Positions 18,334-26,803 of a stretch of DNA of 64,000 nucleotides are shown here, one piece after another. The DNA is taken from positions 5,631,001 through 5,695,000 of the forward strand of contig NZ_CP070982.1 of the NCBI RefSeq assembly GCF_018417595.1. Direction: 5' to 3'. The notes beneath the pieces are model-generated. The model was not told where the DNA came from and did no database searches. It was given only the letters and a program-made list of their open reading frames with translations. This DNA is from Pseudomonas entomophila (GTDB lineage: Bacteria > Pseudomonadota > Gammaproteobacteria > Pseudomonadales > Pseudomonadaceae). Numbering within the stretch: position 1 is the first letter of the stretch; every line of letters begins with the position of its first letter. The translations under genes and the position numbers were made by a program.

Positions 18334-19269
18334 TCAGCCCAGGCGCTGGCCGATGAAGTCGAAATAGCGCTGGCGGATGCCCGGCAGCTCGTTGGCCAGG
18401 TGGTGCCGCGCCTCGGGCAGCATGAGGATCTGCGGTTCACTGAACTTGGCCTTGAGCACCTTGAGGTTGTAGGGCCAGTCCACGGTACCGTCCGCCTCCC
18501 CTTGCACGATCAACAGCCGCCGCGTGCTGCGCGGTGCCTCCTCTATACGCCGGACCCATTTCAACAGCGCGCCGACCCAGGCTGTCGGCAAACGGCGCGG
18601 TTGCAGCGGGTCGGCTTCCAGAAACGGCAGGAACGCCGGGTCGTTGGTGTTCTCGCTGAAGCGCCGCTCGATGCCGTTGACGAAGTGGCGCAGCACGCAA
18701 TAGCTGAGCTTCGACCAGTGCCAGGCGCGTGGGCGCACCAGCGGCGCCAGCAGGATCACCTCGCCGTCGGCCGGGCTGTGGCCGTCGCAATGCAACAGGT
18801 GATCGACCACGATCGCCCCGCCGGTGCTCTGCCCGCACAGATGCCACGGGCGTGGCAAGCCAAGCTGGCGCGCCTGCTCGAACAAAGCGTCCAGTGTCTG
18901 CTGATAAATGTCGAAGTCTTCGATGCTGGCCCGCTCGCCGCTGGACAGCCCATGCCCGGGCAGGTCGCAGCTGATCACCGCATAGTGCTGCCTGAGCGCC
19001 CAGTCGATCACATGCCGATACAGGCCCATGTGGTCGTAGTAGCCATGCAGCAGAAACAGGGTCGCCACCGGTTGCTCCGGCAACCAGACCTGGCCGACCA
19101 GGTCGAAACCGGCTGCCTGGAAGCGACCGAGCCAACTGGCCACCGGCAGGTCCAGGCCATAGAAGCGCTGGTAGTCACGGCCTTGGGCCGGCAGCGCCTG
19201 GCGCTCGGTGAGGGGCGACAGGCCGGCGCGCAGCGAGTCGGGTTGGAAGGCGGCGGGCATCGGGTACAT
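18334..19269 (-). CDS. Alpha/beta hydrolase, monoacylglycerol-lipase/lysophospholipase-like
   Basis: Encodes 311 residues from the ATG giving MYPMPAAFQPDSL; an ATG three codons later is also possible, and a much longer frame to 19509 runs through a REP repeat and is not credible. LFLLHGYYDHMGLYRHV carries the oxyanion HG motif, CGQSTGGAIV the nucleophile elbow GQSTG, GEADGTVDW the acid region and EARHHL the catalytic histidine. This is the Hydrolase_4 (serine aminopeptidase S33) type close to PldB and monoglyceride lipases. It is convergent with DUF2059. Confidence 0.85.
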   Translation of the reverse strand: MYPMPAAFQPDSLRAGLSPLTERQALPAQGRDYQRFYGLDLPVASWLGRFQAAGFDLVGQVWLPEQPVATLFLLHGYYDHMGLYRHVIDWALRQHYAVISCDLPGHGLSSGERASIEDFDIYQQTLDALFEQARQLGLPRPWHLCGQSTGGAIVVDHLLHCDGHSPADGEVILLAPLVRPRAWHWSKLSYCVLRHFVNGIERRFSENTNDPAFLPFLEADPLQPRRLPTAWVGALLKWVRRIEEAPRSTRRLLIVQGEADGTVDWPYNLKVLKAKFSEPQILMLPEARHHLANELPGIRQRYFDFIGQRLG

Positions 19270-19354
19270 CCACACTGAAGCAAGTATTGACCTGTGATAT
19301 TCAGGTCTGGGCCGCGCCATGGCAAGCTGACGCACTTCCACAGGCGCCTCTTTT

Positions 19355-19434
19355 GCCTGTGGGAGCGGGTTTACCCGCGAAGGCGTCCGTGAATTCACCG
19401 CCGTATTCGCAGGTAAACCCGCTCCCACAGGGGC
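19355..19434. repeat. REP-type palindrome pair
   Basis: CTGTGGGAGCGGGTTTACCC and GGTAAACCCGCTCCCACAG form a long inverted pair about 40 bases apart, between the divergent hydrolase and DUF6436 genes. Confidence 0.85.
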
Positions 19435-19465
19435 TCGCGCCCTAGACCGATTCCGCGGATAAACC

Positions 19466-20035
19466 ATGCCAACCCGAAGCATCAAGTCACTGGCCGGTAT
19501 CACCGCCACCCTGCTCTGCGCCGCCGCCCTTTGGTGGGCCTACGACAGTTTCCAGAGCCGCTACCTGCGCCCCTTCGACAACCAGGCCACCTTCTTCGAC
19601 GGCAGCCAGTTGCAACTGCCGCCCGAGCTGTCCGGCCCCGGCCCGATCCGCGTGGTGCACTTCTGGGACCCGGCCTGCCCGTGCAACGTCGGCAACCAGC
19701 AACACCTGGGCGAGCTGGTCGCGCAGTTCGCCCCACGGGGCGTGAGCTTCCACGTCGTGCAGAAGCCCGGCAGCCATGGCCAGCTTCCCGCGAACCTCAC
19801 CGCCCTGAAACCACTGGCCAGCCTGCCCGGCAGTGAACGACTACCCGCCACGCCCGCCGTGGCAATCTGGGACCACGAGGGCAACCTGGCCTACTTCGGG
19901 CCCTACAGCGAAGGCGCGGTGTGCAACTCGAGCAACAGTTTCATCGAACCGATTCTCAAAGCACTGGAACAAGGGCGCCGGGTCCAAGCCTCCAACACCC
20001 TTGCGGTGGGCTGCTACTGCCCCTGGGCCGGCTGA
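19466..20035 (+). CDS. DUF6436 thioredoxin-like protein, membrane-anchored
   Basis: Encodes 189 residues with an N-terminal hydrophobic segment (about 8-26). The body reads like a thioredoxin fold: IRVVHFWDPACPCNVGNQQHL places a CPC pair where thioredoxins have CxxC, and LPATPAVAIWDHEGNLAYFG matches the cis-proline and following strand. C-terminal cysteines (CNSS, GCYCPWAG) are additional. I recognise this as the DUF6436 type. The CPC site could be redox active, but no partner is visible. Its 3' end overlaps the convergent acetyltransferase by 22 bases. Confidence 0.78.
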   Translation: MPTRSIKSLAGITATLLCAAALWWAYDSFQSRYLRPFDNQATFFDGSQLQLPPELSGPGPIRVVHFWDPACPCNVGNQQHLGELVAQFAPRGVSFHVVQKPGSHGQLPANLTALKPLASLPGSERLPATPAVAIWDHEGNLAYFGPYSEGAVCNSSNSFIEPILKALEQGRRVQASNTLAVGCYCPWAG

Positions 20036-20580
20036 CGCACCCGCGCCGGGTTGCCCACCACCACCGCCCCCGCCGGCACATTGCGGGTCACCACGCTGCC
20101 GGCACCGACCACGGCGTTGTCGCCGATGGTCACGCCGGGCAGGATGATCGCCCCGCCACCGATCCACACGTTGTCGCCGATAGTCACCGGCCGGCCGCTT
20201 TCGAGGCCGGTACGGCGAAGCTCAGGGTCCATCGGGTGGTCGGCGGTGTAGATCTGCACCGCCGGGCCGATCTGGCAGTCGGCGCCGATGCGCACCGGCA
20301 GCACATCGAGGATCACGCAATTGAAGTTCATGAAACTGTTGGCGCCGATGCTGATGTTGTAGCCGTAGTCGCAGTAGAACGGCGGGCGGATCACCGCGCC
20401 GTCGCCGACCTGGCCGAAATGCTCGATCAACAGGCCATGGCGCGCGTCGTTGAGCAGCTCGACGCTGCTGTTGTAGCGGTGCATCCAGTGCTTGTTGGCG
20501 ATCTGCTCGGCCTGCAGCTCGGGGCAACCGGCGTGGTAGAGCTCACCGGCCAACATCTTCTGTTTTTCGCTGAGGGACAT
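20014..20580 (-). CDS. Maltose/galactoside O-acetyltransferase family protein
   Basis: Encodes 188 residues. The N-terminal MSLSEKQKMLAGELYHAG is the Maa (maltose acetyltransferase) N-domain. The remainder is a left-handed beta-helix of hexapeptide repeats, including IGDNVWIGGGAIILPGVTI and IGDNAVVGAGSVVTRNVPAG, with the catalytic histidine in YTADHPMDPELR. The family transfers acetyl from acetyl-CoA to sugar hydroxyls; the natural acceptor is uncertain. It is divergent from the penicillin-acylase gene with 86 bases between. Confidence 0.92.
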   Translation of the reverse strand: MSLSEKQKMLAGELYHAGCPELQAEQIANKHWMHRYNSSVELLNDARHGLLIEHFGQVGDGAVIRPPFYCDYGYNISIGANSFMNFNCVILDVLPVRIGADCQIGPAVQIYTADHPMDPELRRTGLESGRPVTIGDNVWIGGGAIILPGVTIGDNAVVGAGSVVTRNVPAGAVVVGNPARVRQPAQGQ

Positions 20581-20666
20581 GGAAACTCCTTTCAGGGACT
20601 ATGCTCAGTTCGCGAATCCGCCGATGATCGGACCACATTTTTCGCTGGCGTGCACAAGGAGTTTCG

Positions 20667-23033
20667 ATGAAGCGCAGCCTGACCCTGCTGGCGGTGGTGA
20701 TCGCCGTGGCCGCCGCTGGCACCGGTTACTGGTACGTGCAGGGCAAGCAGCCCCAGCGCGAGGGCGAGGTGGCCGTCAGCGGCTTGCAGGCGCCGGTCAG
20801 TGCGCGCTACGACGCCCGCGGCGTGCCGCACTTGCAGGCACAGAACGAACAGGACCTGTACCGCGCCCTGGGCTACGTGCACGCCCAGGACCGCTTGTTC
20901 CAGATGGAAATCATGCGCCGCCTGGCCCGGGGCGAGCTGGCCGAGGTGCTGGGCGAGAAGCTGGTGCCCACCGACACCCTGTTCCGCAGCCTGCGCATCC
21001 GCGACCAAGCCGCGTTGATGGTGCAGCGCCTGGACCACCAGTCACCAGCCTGGCAGGCCCTGCAGGCGTACCTGGACGGCGTCAACCAATGGCAGGCGAC
21101 GCACCCCAAACCCATGGAGTTCGACGTGCTCGGCATCCCGAAGCGCCCGTTCACCGCCGAGGACACCCTGAGCATCGCCGGCTACCTTGCCTACAGCTTC
21201 GCGGCAGCGTTTCGCACCGACCCGGCGCTGACCTATATCCGCGACCAGCTCGGCCCCGAGTACCTGAAGATCTTCGACCTCGACTGGAAGCCCGACGGCG
21301 CCGTCGCCACCCCGCTGGCCGCCGCCGACTGGCGCAGCCTCGAGCAGCTGGCGCGGCTGAGCCACGATGCCCTTGGCGAGGTCGGCATCCCGCAGTTCGA
21401 GGGCAGCAATGCCTGGGCCGTGGCCGGTAGCCACACCCGCAGCGGCCGCGCGCTGCTGGCCGGCGACCCGCATATCAGCTTCGCCGTGCCGGCGGTGTGG
21501 TACGAGGCTGAACTGTCGGCGCCGAGCTTCAACCTGTATGGCTATTTCCAGGCCCTCAACCCGTTCGCCCTGCTCGGCCACAACCGCGATTTCGGCTGGA
21601 GCCTGACCATGTTCCAGAACGACGACGTCGACCTGATCGCCGAGAAGACCAACCCGGCAGATTCGAATCAGGTGATGGTCGATGGCCACTGGCAAGCGCT
21701 GGAGAAAACCGAGCAGCAGATCGCGGTCAAAAGCCAGGCGCCGGTGAGCATCACCCTGCGCCGCTCGCCCCATGGCCCGATCGTCAACAGCGTGCTGGGC
21801 GACACGGCCGGCCCGGCGCCGATCGCCATGTGGTGGGCGTTCCTGGAAACCGAGAACCCATTGCTCGACGGTTTCTACCAGATCAACCGCGCCGACACCC
21901 TCGGCAAGATGCGCGAGGCAGCGGAGAAGGTCCAGGCGCCGGGGCTGAACCTGGTGTGGGCCAACGCCCGTGGCGATATCGGCTGGTGGGCGGCGGCGCG
22001 CCTGCCGATCCGCCCGGACGGGGTCAACCCGGCGTTCATCCTCGACGGCAGCAGCGGCCAGGCCGACAAGCCCGGGTTCTACCCCTTCAGCGTCAACCCG
22101 CAGCAGGAGAACCCGGCCAGCGGCTATATCGTCTCGGCCAACTACCAGCCACCGGCCTCGATAGCGATACCCGGTTACTACAACCTGGCCGACCGTGGTC
22201 GCCAGCTCGATCGCCAGCTGAGCAACCCGGACATCAAGTGGGATATCCAGAACAGCCAGGCCCTGCAGCTCGACACCAGCAGCGACTATGGCCCGCGGAC
22301 CCTGGCGCCGCTGCTGGGCACCCTGCGCACGGTCGCCAGCGGTGACGAAGAGAAGGAACTGGTGGAACAACTGGCCGCCTGGCGCGGCGACTACCCGCTG
22401 GACTCCACCAGCGCCACGCTGTTCAACCAGTTCCTCTACGAGCTGGCCTTCGCCGCGCTGCACGACGAGTTGGGCGACACCTGGTTCCCGGTGTTGATCA
22501 GTACCCGCGCCATCGACGCCGCCCTGCCGCGCCTGGCTGCCGACGTGGATTCGCCCTGGTGGAACACCCGTGGCGGCAACGAGCACACCGACCGCGCCGC
22601 CATCGTGCGCCTGGCCTGGCAACGCAGCCTGAAGCACCTGCGCGAAACCTTCGGCAAGGACCCGGCCAGCTGGCAGTGGGGCAAGGCCCACACCCTCACC
22701 CACAACCATCCGCTGGGGATGAAGAAGCCGTTGAACCTGCTCTTCAATGTCGGCCCGTTCGCCGCGCCGGGCACCCATGAAGTGCCGAACAACCTTTCGG
22801 CGAAGATCGGCCCGGCGCCCTGGCCGGTCACCTATGGGCCTTCGACCCGCCGGGTGGTCGATTTCGGCGACCCGGGGGCGGCGTTGACCATCAACCCGGT
22901 CGGGCAGAGTGGCGTGCTGTTCGACAGCCACTACAAGGACCAGGCCGAGGATTACATCGAAGGGCGCTATCACAAGACGCGGATGGGGGTGATTCCGGCG
23001 CAGAGCACCTTGCGCCTGGTGCCGGGCAAATAA
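20667..23033 (+). CDS. Penicillin acylase family protein (Ntn hydrolase; possible AHL acylase)
   Basis: Encodes 788 residues. An N-terminal hydrophobic segment (3-22) directs export. A conserved GYVHAQDRLFQMEIMRRLA stretch belongs to the small chain. After maturation the new N-terminal nucleophile would be Ser247 in FEGSNAWAVAGS; GDPHISF and GHNRDFGWSLTMFQNDDVDL follow as in the family. Members cleave penicillins, cyclic imides or acyl-homoserine lactones; Pseudomonas has several (PvdQ, QuiP, HacB) and this is closer in size to QuiP/HacB. The exact substrate is open. Monocistronic with an AAGGAG ribosome site. Confidence 0.9.
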   Translation: MKRSLTLLAVVIAVAAAGTGYWYVQGKQPQREGEVAVSGLQAPVSARYDARGVPHLQAQNEQDLYRALGYVHAQDRLFQMEIMRRLARGELAEVLGEKLVPTDTLFRSLRIRDQAALMVQRLDHQSPAWQALQAYLDGVNQWQATHPKPMEFDVLGIPKRPFTAEDTLSIAGYLAYSFAAAFRTDPALTYIRDQLGPEYLKIFDLDWKPDGAVATPLAAADWRSLEQLARLSHDALGEVGIPQFEGSNAWAVAGSHTRSGRALLAGDPHISFAVPAVWYEAELSAPSFNLYGYFQALNPFALLGHNRDFGWSLTMFQNDDVDLIAEKTNPADSNQVMVDGHWQALEKTEQQIAVKSQAPVSITLRRSPHGPIVNSVLGDTAGPAPIAMWWAFLETENPLLDGFYQINRADTLGKMREAAEKVQAPGLNLVWANARGDIGWWAAARLPIRPDGVNPAFILDGSSGQADKPGFYPFSVNPQQENPASGYIVSANYQPPASIAIPGYYNLADRGRQLDRQLSNPDIKWDIQNSQALQLDTSSDYGPRTLAPLLGTLRTVASGDEEKELVEQLAAWRGDYPLDSTSATLFNQFLYELAFAALHDELGDTWFPVLISTRAIDAALPRLAADVDSPWWNTRGGNEHTDRAAIVRLAWQRSLKHLRETFGKDPASWQWGKAHTLTHNHPLGMKKPLNLLFNVGPFAAPGTHEVPNNLSAKIGPAPWPVTYGPSTRRVVDFGDPGAALTINPVGQSGVLFDSHYKDQAEDYIEGRYHKTRMGVIPAQSTLRLVPGK

Positions 23034-23055
23034 CGCCCAGCGCGTCACGCGATCC

Positions 23056-23147
23056 CTGTAGGGGCGGCTTCAGCCGCGATCACCCGCACAGCGGGTGCCA
23101 CACACCGCGGTGCCCGCATCGCGGCTGAAGCCGCTCCTACAGGGGGC
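23056..23147. repeat. REP-type palindrome pair
   Basis: GTAGGGGCGGCTTCAGCCGC faces GCGGCTGAAGCCGCTCCTAC with an inner CCCGC...GCGGG stem. It is nearly the same as the copy at 15.0 kb and sits between convergent genes. Confidence 0.88.
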
Positions 23148-23153
23148 CATGGC

Positions 23154-24026
23154 TCAACCCTGCCACTTGCCGCCTTCGACGATCACGCTCTCCGGCTTGG
23201 TGTCATCGCTGAGTTCTTTGCGCACGTACTGGTCGTACAGCTTGAGCAGGAACTTCTCCTCGCCCAGCTTGGCCAGCTCGGCGTTCACCCAGTCGCGCAG
23301 CTCGGTGTTGCCCTTCTTCACCGCTGGGGCGATCGGCGCCTCGTCACCCAGCAACTGCGGCAATACGCGATAGCCCGGGTTCTGCTTGGCCCAGCTGAAC
23401 AGGATCAGGTTGTCCTGGGCATAGGCCTCGCCACGGCCGCTGGCCAGGGCGGCCAGGGACTCGGTGTTCTTCTCGAACTTCAGCAGCTTCCAGTCCGGGT
23501 GGTTCTTGGTCAGCCAGATATCGGCGGTGGTGCCGGTGGTGACGATGATGGTCTTGTCGGCCAGGTCGTCGAGCTTCTGCACCGGGCTGCCATCGGCGAC
23601 GATGGCCTGCACCGCCACGCGCAGGTTGGGGTTGGTGAAGTCCACCGCCTCTTTGCGCTCGGGGGTGACGGTCATGTTGGCGAGGATCAGGTCGACCTTG
23701 TCGCTCTGCAGGAACGGAATGCGGCTGGCGGGCTCGACGGCGACGAACTCGACCTTGTTCTCGTCGCCCAGCAGCTCCTTGGCGAAGCGCCGGCCGATAT
23801 CGGTGTCAAAGCCCACGTAGCGGCCGCTTTCATCGACGAAGCCGAACGGCGGCTTGTCGGTGAACACCCCCACGATCAGCTTGTCGCGGGCCTTGATGGT
23901 TTCCAGGTAGCTGGTGGCCGGCGAGGCGGCGGCGGGCTTGGCCGCGTCTTCGGACTTGTTGCAGCCGGCCAGCAGGGCCAGGCCAAGCAGTGGAGCGAGC
24001 AGTTTGGCGAACGGTGCGGTCTTCAT
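23154..24026 (-). CDS. Polar amino-acid ABC transporter, substrate-binding lipoprotein
   Basis: Encodes 290 residues. The N-terminus LALLAGC-NKS is a lipobox, so the mature protein is probably lipid-anchored at Cys22. GVFTDKPPFGFVDESGRYVG and FDTDIGRRFAKELLG, then ANMTVTPERKEAVDFTNPN, are classic SBP_bac_3 segments (family of GlnH/HisJ/FliY). It delivers an amino acid to the membrane complex; glutamate, aspartate or cystine are possible, and the substrate is not determined. It is the last gene of the operon, its ATG overlapping the ATPase stop. Confidence 0.92.
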   Translation of the reverse strand: MKTAPFAKLLAPLLGLALLAGCNKSEDAAKPAAASPATSYLETIKARDKLIVGVFTDKPPFGFVDESGRYVGFDTDIGRRFAKELLGDENKVEFVAVEPASRIPFLQSDKVDLILANMTVTPERKEAVDFTNPNLRVAVQAIVADGSPVQKLDDLADKTIIVTTGTTADIWLTKNHPDWKLLKFEKNTESLAALASGRGEAYAQDNLILFSWAKQNPGYRVLPQLLGDEAPIAPAVKKGNTELRDWVNAELAKLGEEKFLLKLYDQYVRKELSDDTKPESVIVEGGKWQG

Positions 24027-24808
24027 GACAGTTCCTTGTGCAATGACTTGGGCAGTGACTTGGGCAGGCTTTCGACGAACGAGAATTTCTCCAGGAACTG
24101 CTGCGCGCGTGCGCTCTGCGGTTGGGTGAAGAAGCGCTCGGGGTCATTCTGTTCAAGGATCCTGCCGGCCTCCATGAACACGATGCGGTCGGCCACCGCG
24201 CGGGCGAAGGCCATTTCGTGGGTGACGATGAGCAGGGTCATGCCGTCGCGGGCCAGGCCCTGGATCACCTGCAGCACCTCCTTGACCATCTCCGGGTCTA
24301 GGGCCGCGGTGACTTCGTCGAACAGCATCACCTGGGGGTTCATGCACAGCGAGCGGACGATGGCGATGCGCTGCTGCTGGCCACCGGAAAGCTGCCGGGG
24401 GAAGGCGTCACGCTTGTCCAGCAGCCCCACCCGGGCCAACAGCGCCTCGGCCTGGGCCTGGGCTTCGCGGCGCTCGCGCTTCTGCACCTTGAGCGGGCCC
24501 AGCAACAGGTTGTCGAGCACGCTCATATGGCCGAACAGGTGGTAGCTCTGGAACACCATGCCGACCCGCTGGCGCACCTGGCGCCAGTCGGTGCCCGGGG
24601 CGAGCAGTTCCTGGCCGTCGAGGCGCAGGCTGCCGCCTTGGGCTTCCTCCAGCCCGTTCAGGCAGCGCAACAGCGTGCTTTTGCCGCAGCCGCTGGGGCC
24701 AAGAATCACCACCACTTCGCCGGCCTGCACCTGCAGGTCGACATCCTTGAGCACCTGGTGCTCGCCGAAGAATTTGTTGAAACCCTGGAATTCGATCAAT
24801 GCGTTCAT
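24023..24808 (-). CDS. Polar amino-acid ABC transporter, ATP-binding protein
   Basis: Encodes 261 residues from the ATG giving MNALIEFQGFNKFFG. Walker A is GPSGCGKST, the signature LSGGQQQRIAIVRSL, Walker B VMLFDEVTAALDPEMV, and the switch histidine lies in LLIVTHEMAFARAVAD. This is the GlnQ/HisP-type ATPase (PAAT family). The start overlaps the permease stop by four bases (ATGA), and its own stop overlaps the binding-protein start, showing tight coupling. A longer upstream frame is only a shadow of the permease. Confidence 0.95.
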   Translation of the reverse strand: MNALIEFQGFNKFFGEHQVLKDVDLQVQAGEVVVILGPSGCGKSTLLRCLNGLEEAQGGSLRLDGQELLAPGTDWRQVRQRVGMVFQSYHLFGHMSVLDNLLLGPLKVQKRERREAQAQAEALLARVGLLDKRDAFPRQLSGGQQQRIAIVRSLCMNPQVMLFDEVTAALDPEMVKEVLQVIQGLARDGMTLLIVTHEMAFARAVADRIVFMEAGRILEQNDPERFFTQPQSARAQQFLEKFSFVESLPKSLPKSLHKELS

Positions 24809-25464
24809 GGCTGGGCCCAGCGGCGTTCCAGCACGCGCGAAGCGGCGGAAAGCGGATAGCAGACGAGGAAGAAGAACAGGAACAGCGCGCCGTAGATCAG
24901 CACCGACTCGTAGGTACGCTCGATGATCTGCTGGCCGACCTTGATGACGTCGACCACACCGATCAGCACCGCCAGCGAGCTGGTCTTGATGATGCGCGTG
25001 TAGATGTTGATGGTCGGCGGGGTCATGCGCTTGAGCGCCTGGGGCAGCAGCACGTAGCCATACAGCTGCCAGCCGCCCAGGCCGATCGACAGCCCGGCCT
25101 CGCGTTGCCCGCGGGGTAGCGATTGCAGGGCGCCGCGCACCACCTCGCCCACCTCGCTGGCGCCCCACAGGCCCAGCACCAGTACCGCGCACCAGAAGCT
25201 GGGGATGCTCAGGCCGAAGAAGATCGGCAGCCCGAAGAACACCAGGTACAGCCAGACCAGCACCGGAATCGCTCGGAACAGTTCCAGGTACACCTGCAAC
25301 AGGATATTCAGTGCCCGATTGCCGAGGGTCGCCAGCACGCCGTAGAGCACGCCGCCCAAGGTGGCGAACAGGATGCCCAAGGCCGAGATCGCCAGGGTCT
25401 GCGCCGCGCCCGCAGCCAGTTGCGGCAGCGACACCAGCAACAACTCAATGCCCGAACTGGCCAT
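24805..25464 (-). CDS. Polar amino-acid ABC transporter, permease 2
   Basis: Encodes 219 residues with about five membrane segments. The EAA-type loop is visible as LGLWGASEVGEVVRGALQSL and PRGQREAGLSIGLGGWQLY, followed by VLLPQALKRMTPP. This is a HisMQ-type inner-membrane subunit that pairs with the adjacent permease to form the channel. Its start overlaps the end of permease 1 by 20 bases. Confidence 0.94.
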   Translation of the reverse strand: MASSGIELLLVSLPQLAAGAAQTLAISALGILFATLGGVLYGVLATLGNRALNILLQVYLELFRAIPVLVWLYLVFFGLPIFFGLSIPSFWCAVLVLGLWGASEVGEVVRGALQSLPRGQREAGLSIGLGGWQLYGYVLLPQALKRMTPPTINIYTRIIKTSSLAVLIGVVDVIKVGQQIIERTYESVLIYGALFLFFFLVCYPLSAASRVLERRWAQP

Positions 25465-26110
25465 GTTGCAGCCTCCTTTCCAGGTAGCGCAGCAGCAGCG
25501 ACAGCGGCAGGAAAATCAGCACGCAGAGCAGGGTCAGCACGGCGAGCATTTCGTAGGTCTTGTAGTACAGGGCGATGTAGTTCTTGGTGGTGTAGAGAAT
25601 CTCTGGCACCGCCACCGCCGAGACCACGGTGGTTTCCTTGAGCAGGAACACGAAGTTGGCGAACAGCGCCGGCAGGCTGAGGATGCCGGCCTGGGGCAGG
25701 ATCACATGGCGCAGCAGCTGGCCTTCGGAGAGCCCGATGGAGCGGCCGGACTCCAGTTGCGCACGCGGCACCGCTTCAACGCCGGCGCGCAGTACCTCGG
25801 TGAGGTAGGCGCCGCCCATGAAAGTCATGGTGATGATCGCCGCGGTAAAGCCGGACACCTTCAACCCCAGGCTCGGCAGGGCGAAGTAGACGAAGAACAG
25901 CTGGATCAGCAGCGGCGTGTTGCGGGCAAGTTCCACATAGCCCTGCACCAGACGGCGCAGGTAGGGCGTACGAAACACCAGGATCGTTGCATTGACCAGC
26001 GCCACCAGCATCGAGGTGGCGATGGCGATCAGCCCGACCTGCAGGGTCACACCCACGGCCTTGAAGAACGCGGGCAATGTGCTAAGCATGAAGGCGGTGT
26101 CGAAGCTCAT
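25445..26110 (-). CDS. Polar amino-acid ABC transporter, permease 1
   Basis: Encodes 221 residues from the ATG giving MSFDTAFMLSTL; a 40-residue upstream extension of the frame is proline/arginine rich and not family-like. ELARNTPLLIQLFFVYFALP and GAYLTEVLRAGVEAVPRAQ then LESGRSIGLSEGQ are HisMQ signatures. It is the first gene of the four-gene operon (permease, permease, ATPase, binding protein). The 5' region is long and AT-rich and shares the TAAGAATGTTT motif with the oscA promoter region. Confidence 0.94.
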   Translation of the reverse strand: MSFDTAFMLSTLPAFFKAVGVTLQVGLIAIATSMLVALVNATILVFRTPYLRRLVQGYVELARNTPLLIQLFFVYFALPSLGLKVSGFTAAIITMTFMGGAYLTEVLRAGVEAVPRAQLESGRSIGLSEGQLLRHVILPQAGILSLPALFANFVFLLKETTVVSAVAVPEILYTTKNYIALYYKTYEMLAVLTLLCVLIFLPLSLLLRYLERRLQHGQFGH

Positions 26111-26242
26111 GGAAAGGGCCTCGGCACGGGGGTTTGAAGGTATGGCATGGGGAGGTTCCAGCTCGGCGCGAGGGTCGCTCGACGTCCTTGTACAGAGTGA
26201 TGGCGCTGTGCCGGTAAGCACGATAGGCAAACTCTAAAGGCA

Positions 26243-26253
26243 TAAGAATGTTT
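26243..26253 (-). promoter_or_regulatory. Shared TAAGAATGTTT motif upstream of ABC operon
   Basis: The 11-mer TAAGAATGTTT on the + strand lies 133 bases before the permease 1 start, in an AT-rich stretch. The same 11-mer lies 106 bases before oscA in the same orientation relative to its gene. A CysB-type sulfur control site is one reading; this is inference from the shared string. Confidence 0.35.
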
Positions 26254-26402
26254 TTCTAAATACCTTTATTGCATATCGATATCCCCCTTCGAACTGCTCG
26301 GAAATTTCCTTCATCACAAAGGGATCTTTCTGAATAAACCCCTTTCAAAAGAGTTTCAGAATGCGACCTGCATGGCCCATCACACCTACAAGGACGATAA
26401 CG

Positions 26403-26486
26403 ATGAACAGCCCCTGCTCTCCCGCCTCGAATGAACAATTGCTCTGGTTGCTGGCACTGCGCCGGGCGCTGGCCAGCCAGCGCTGA
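26403..26486 (+). CDS. Possible 27-residue small protein or leader peptide
   Basis: ATG to TGA gives MNSPCSPASNEQLLWLLALR plus RALASQR. An AAGGA ribosome site stands 8 bases before the ATG, at good spacing. The peptide has a short hydrophobic stretch (LLWLLALR) and a basic C-terminal part, but is too short to be a membrane protein with confidence. It lies divergent from the amino-acid ABC operon and is followed by REP repeats, so nothing larger follows that it could lead into. It may be a real small gene or a chance frame with a good ribosome site. Confidence 0.4.
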   Translation: MNSPCSPASNEQLLWLLALRRALASQR

Positions 26487-26512
26487 GCCCACTATCGGGG
26501 TTCACACCTCTC

Positions 26513-26741
26513 CCTGTAGGAGCGGCCTTGTGTCGCGAAAGGGCTGCGCAGCGGCCCCAGGATTTCAGCGGCAATGCAGAAAATGCCGGGGCCGCTTTGC
26601 GGCCCTTTCGCGACACAAGGCCGCTCCCACCGGAATCTCGCAAAGCTGAGGCTGGTGTGGTCACCCGCGAAAAAGGCATTGCGGTGGCTGGCACCCGCTT
26701 CGCGGGTGTTCGCCGGCAAAGCCGGCTCCTACAGGTTCCTG
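26513..26741. repeat. Cluster of REP-type palindromes, two families
   Basis: A 230-base gene-free block. TAGGAGCGGCCTTGTGTCGC pairs with GCGACACAAGGCCGCTCC (family with CCTTGTG core), with inner GGGGCCGC stems; then CCCGCTTCGCGGG and GTTCGCCGGCAAAGCCGGCT form further stems. With the small frame at 26403 and the AT-rich promoter region, this accounts for the 692-base gap between the ABC operon and metQ. Confidence 0.85.
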
Positions 26742-26746
26742 CCCAA

Positions 26747-26778
26747 TAAAAAACCGACGCAATTTGCGTCGGTTTTTC
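26747..26778 (-). terminator. Rho-independent terminator of metQ
   Basis: AAAAAACCGACGCAAATTGCGTCGGTTTTT-type stem: the + strand reads AAAAAACCGACGC, AATTT, GCGTCGGTTTTT. It lies 26 bases after the metQ stop on the minus strand and is symmetric enough to work both ways. Confidence 0.93.
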
Positions 26779-26803
26779 GTTCAGGCGTAAGTCGTGTCGG
26801 GTA

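Noticed and set aside
18334..19509. 391-residue version of the alpha/beta hydrolase
   Set aside because: The added N-terminal part is translated from a REP repeat and overlaps the promoter region of the divergent gene.
26513..26741. CRISPR-like repeat block
   Set aside because: The repeats are inverted palindromes of different families with no regular spacers; they are REP elements.
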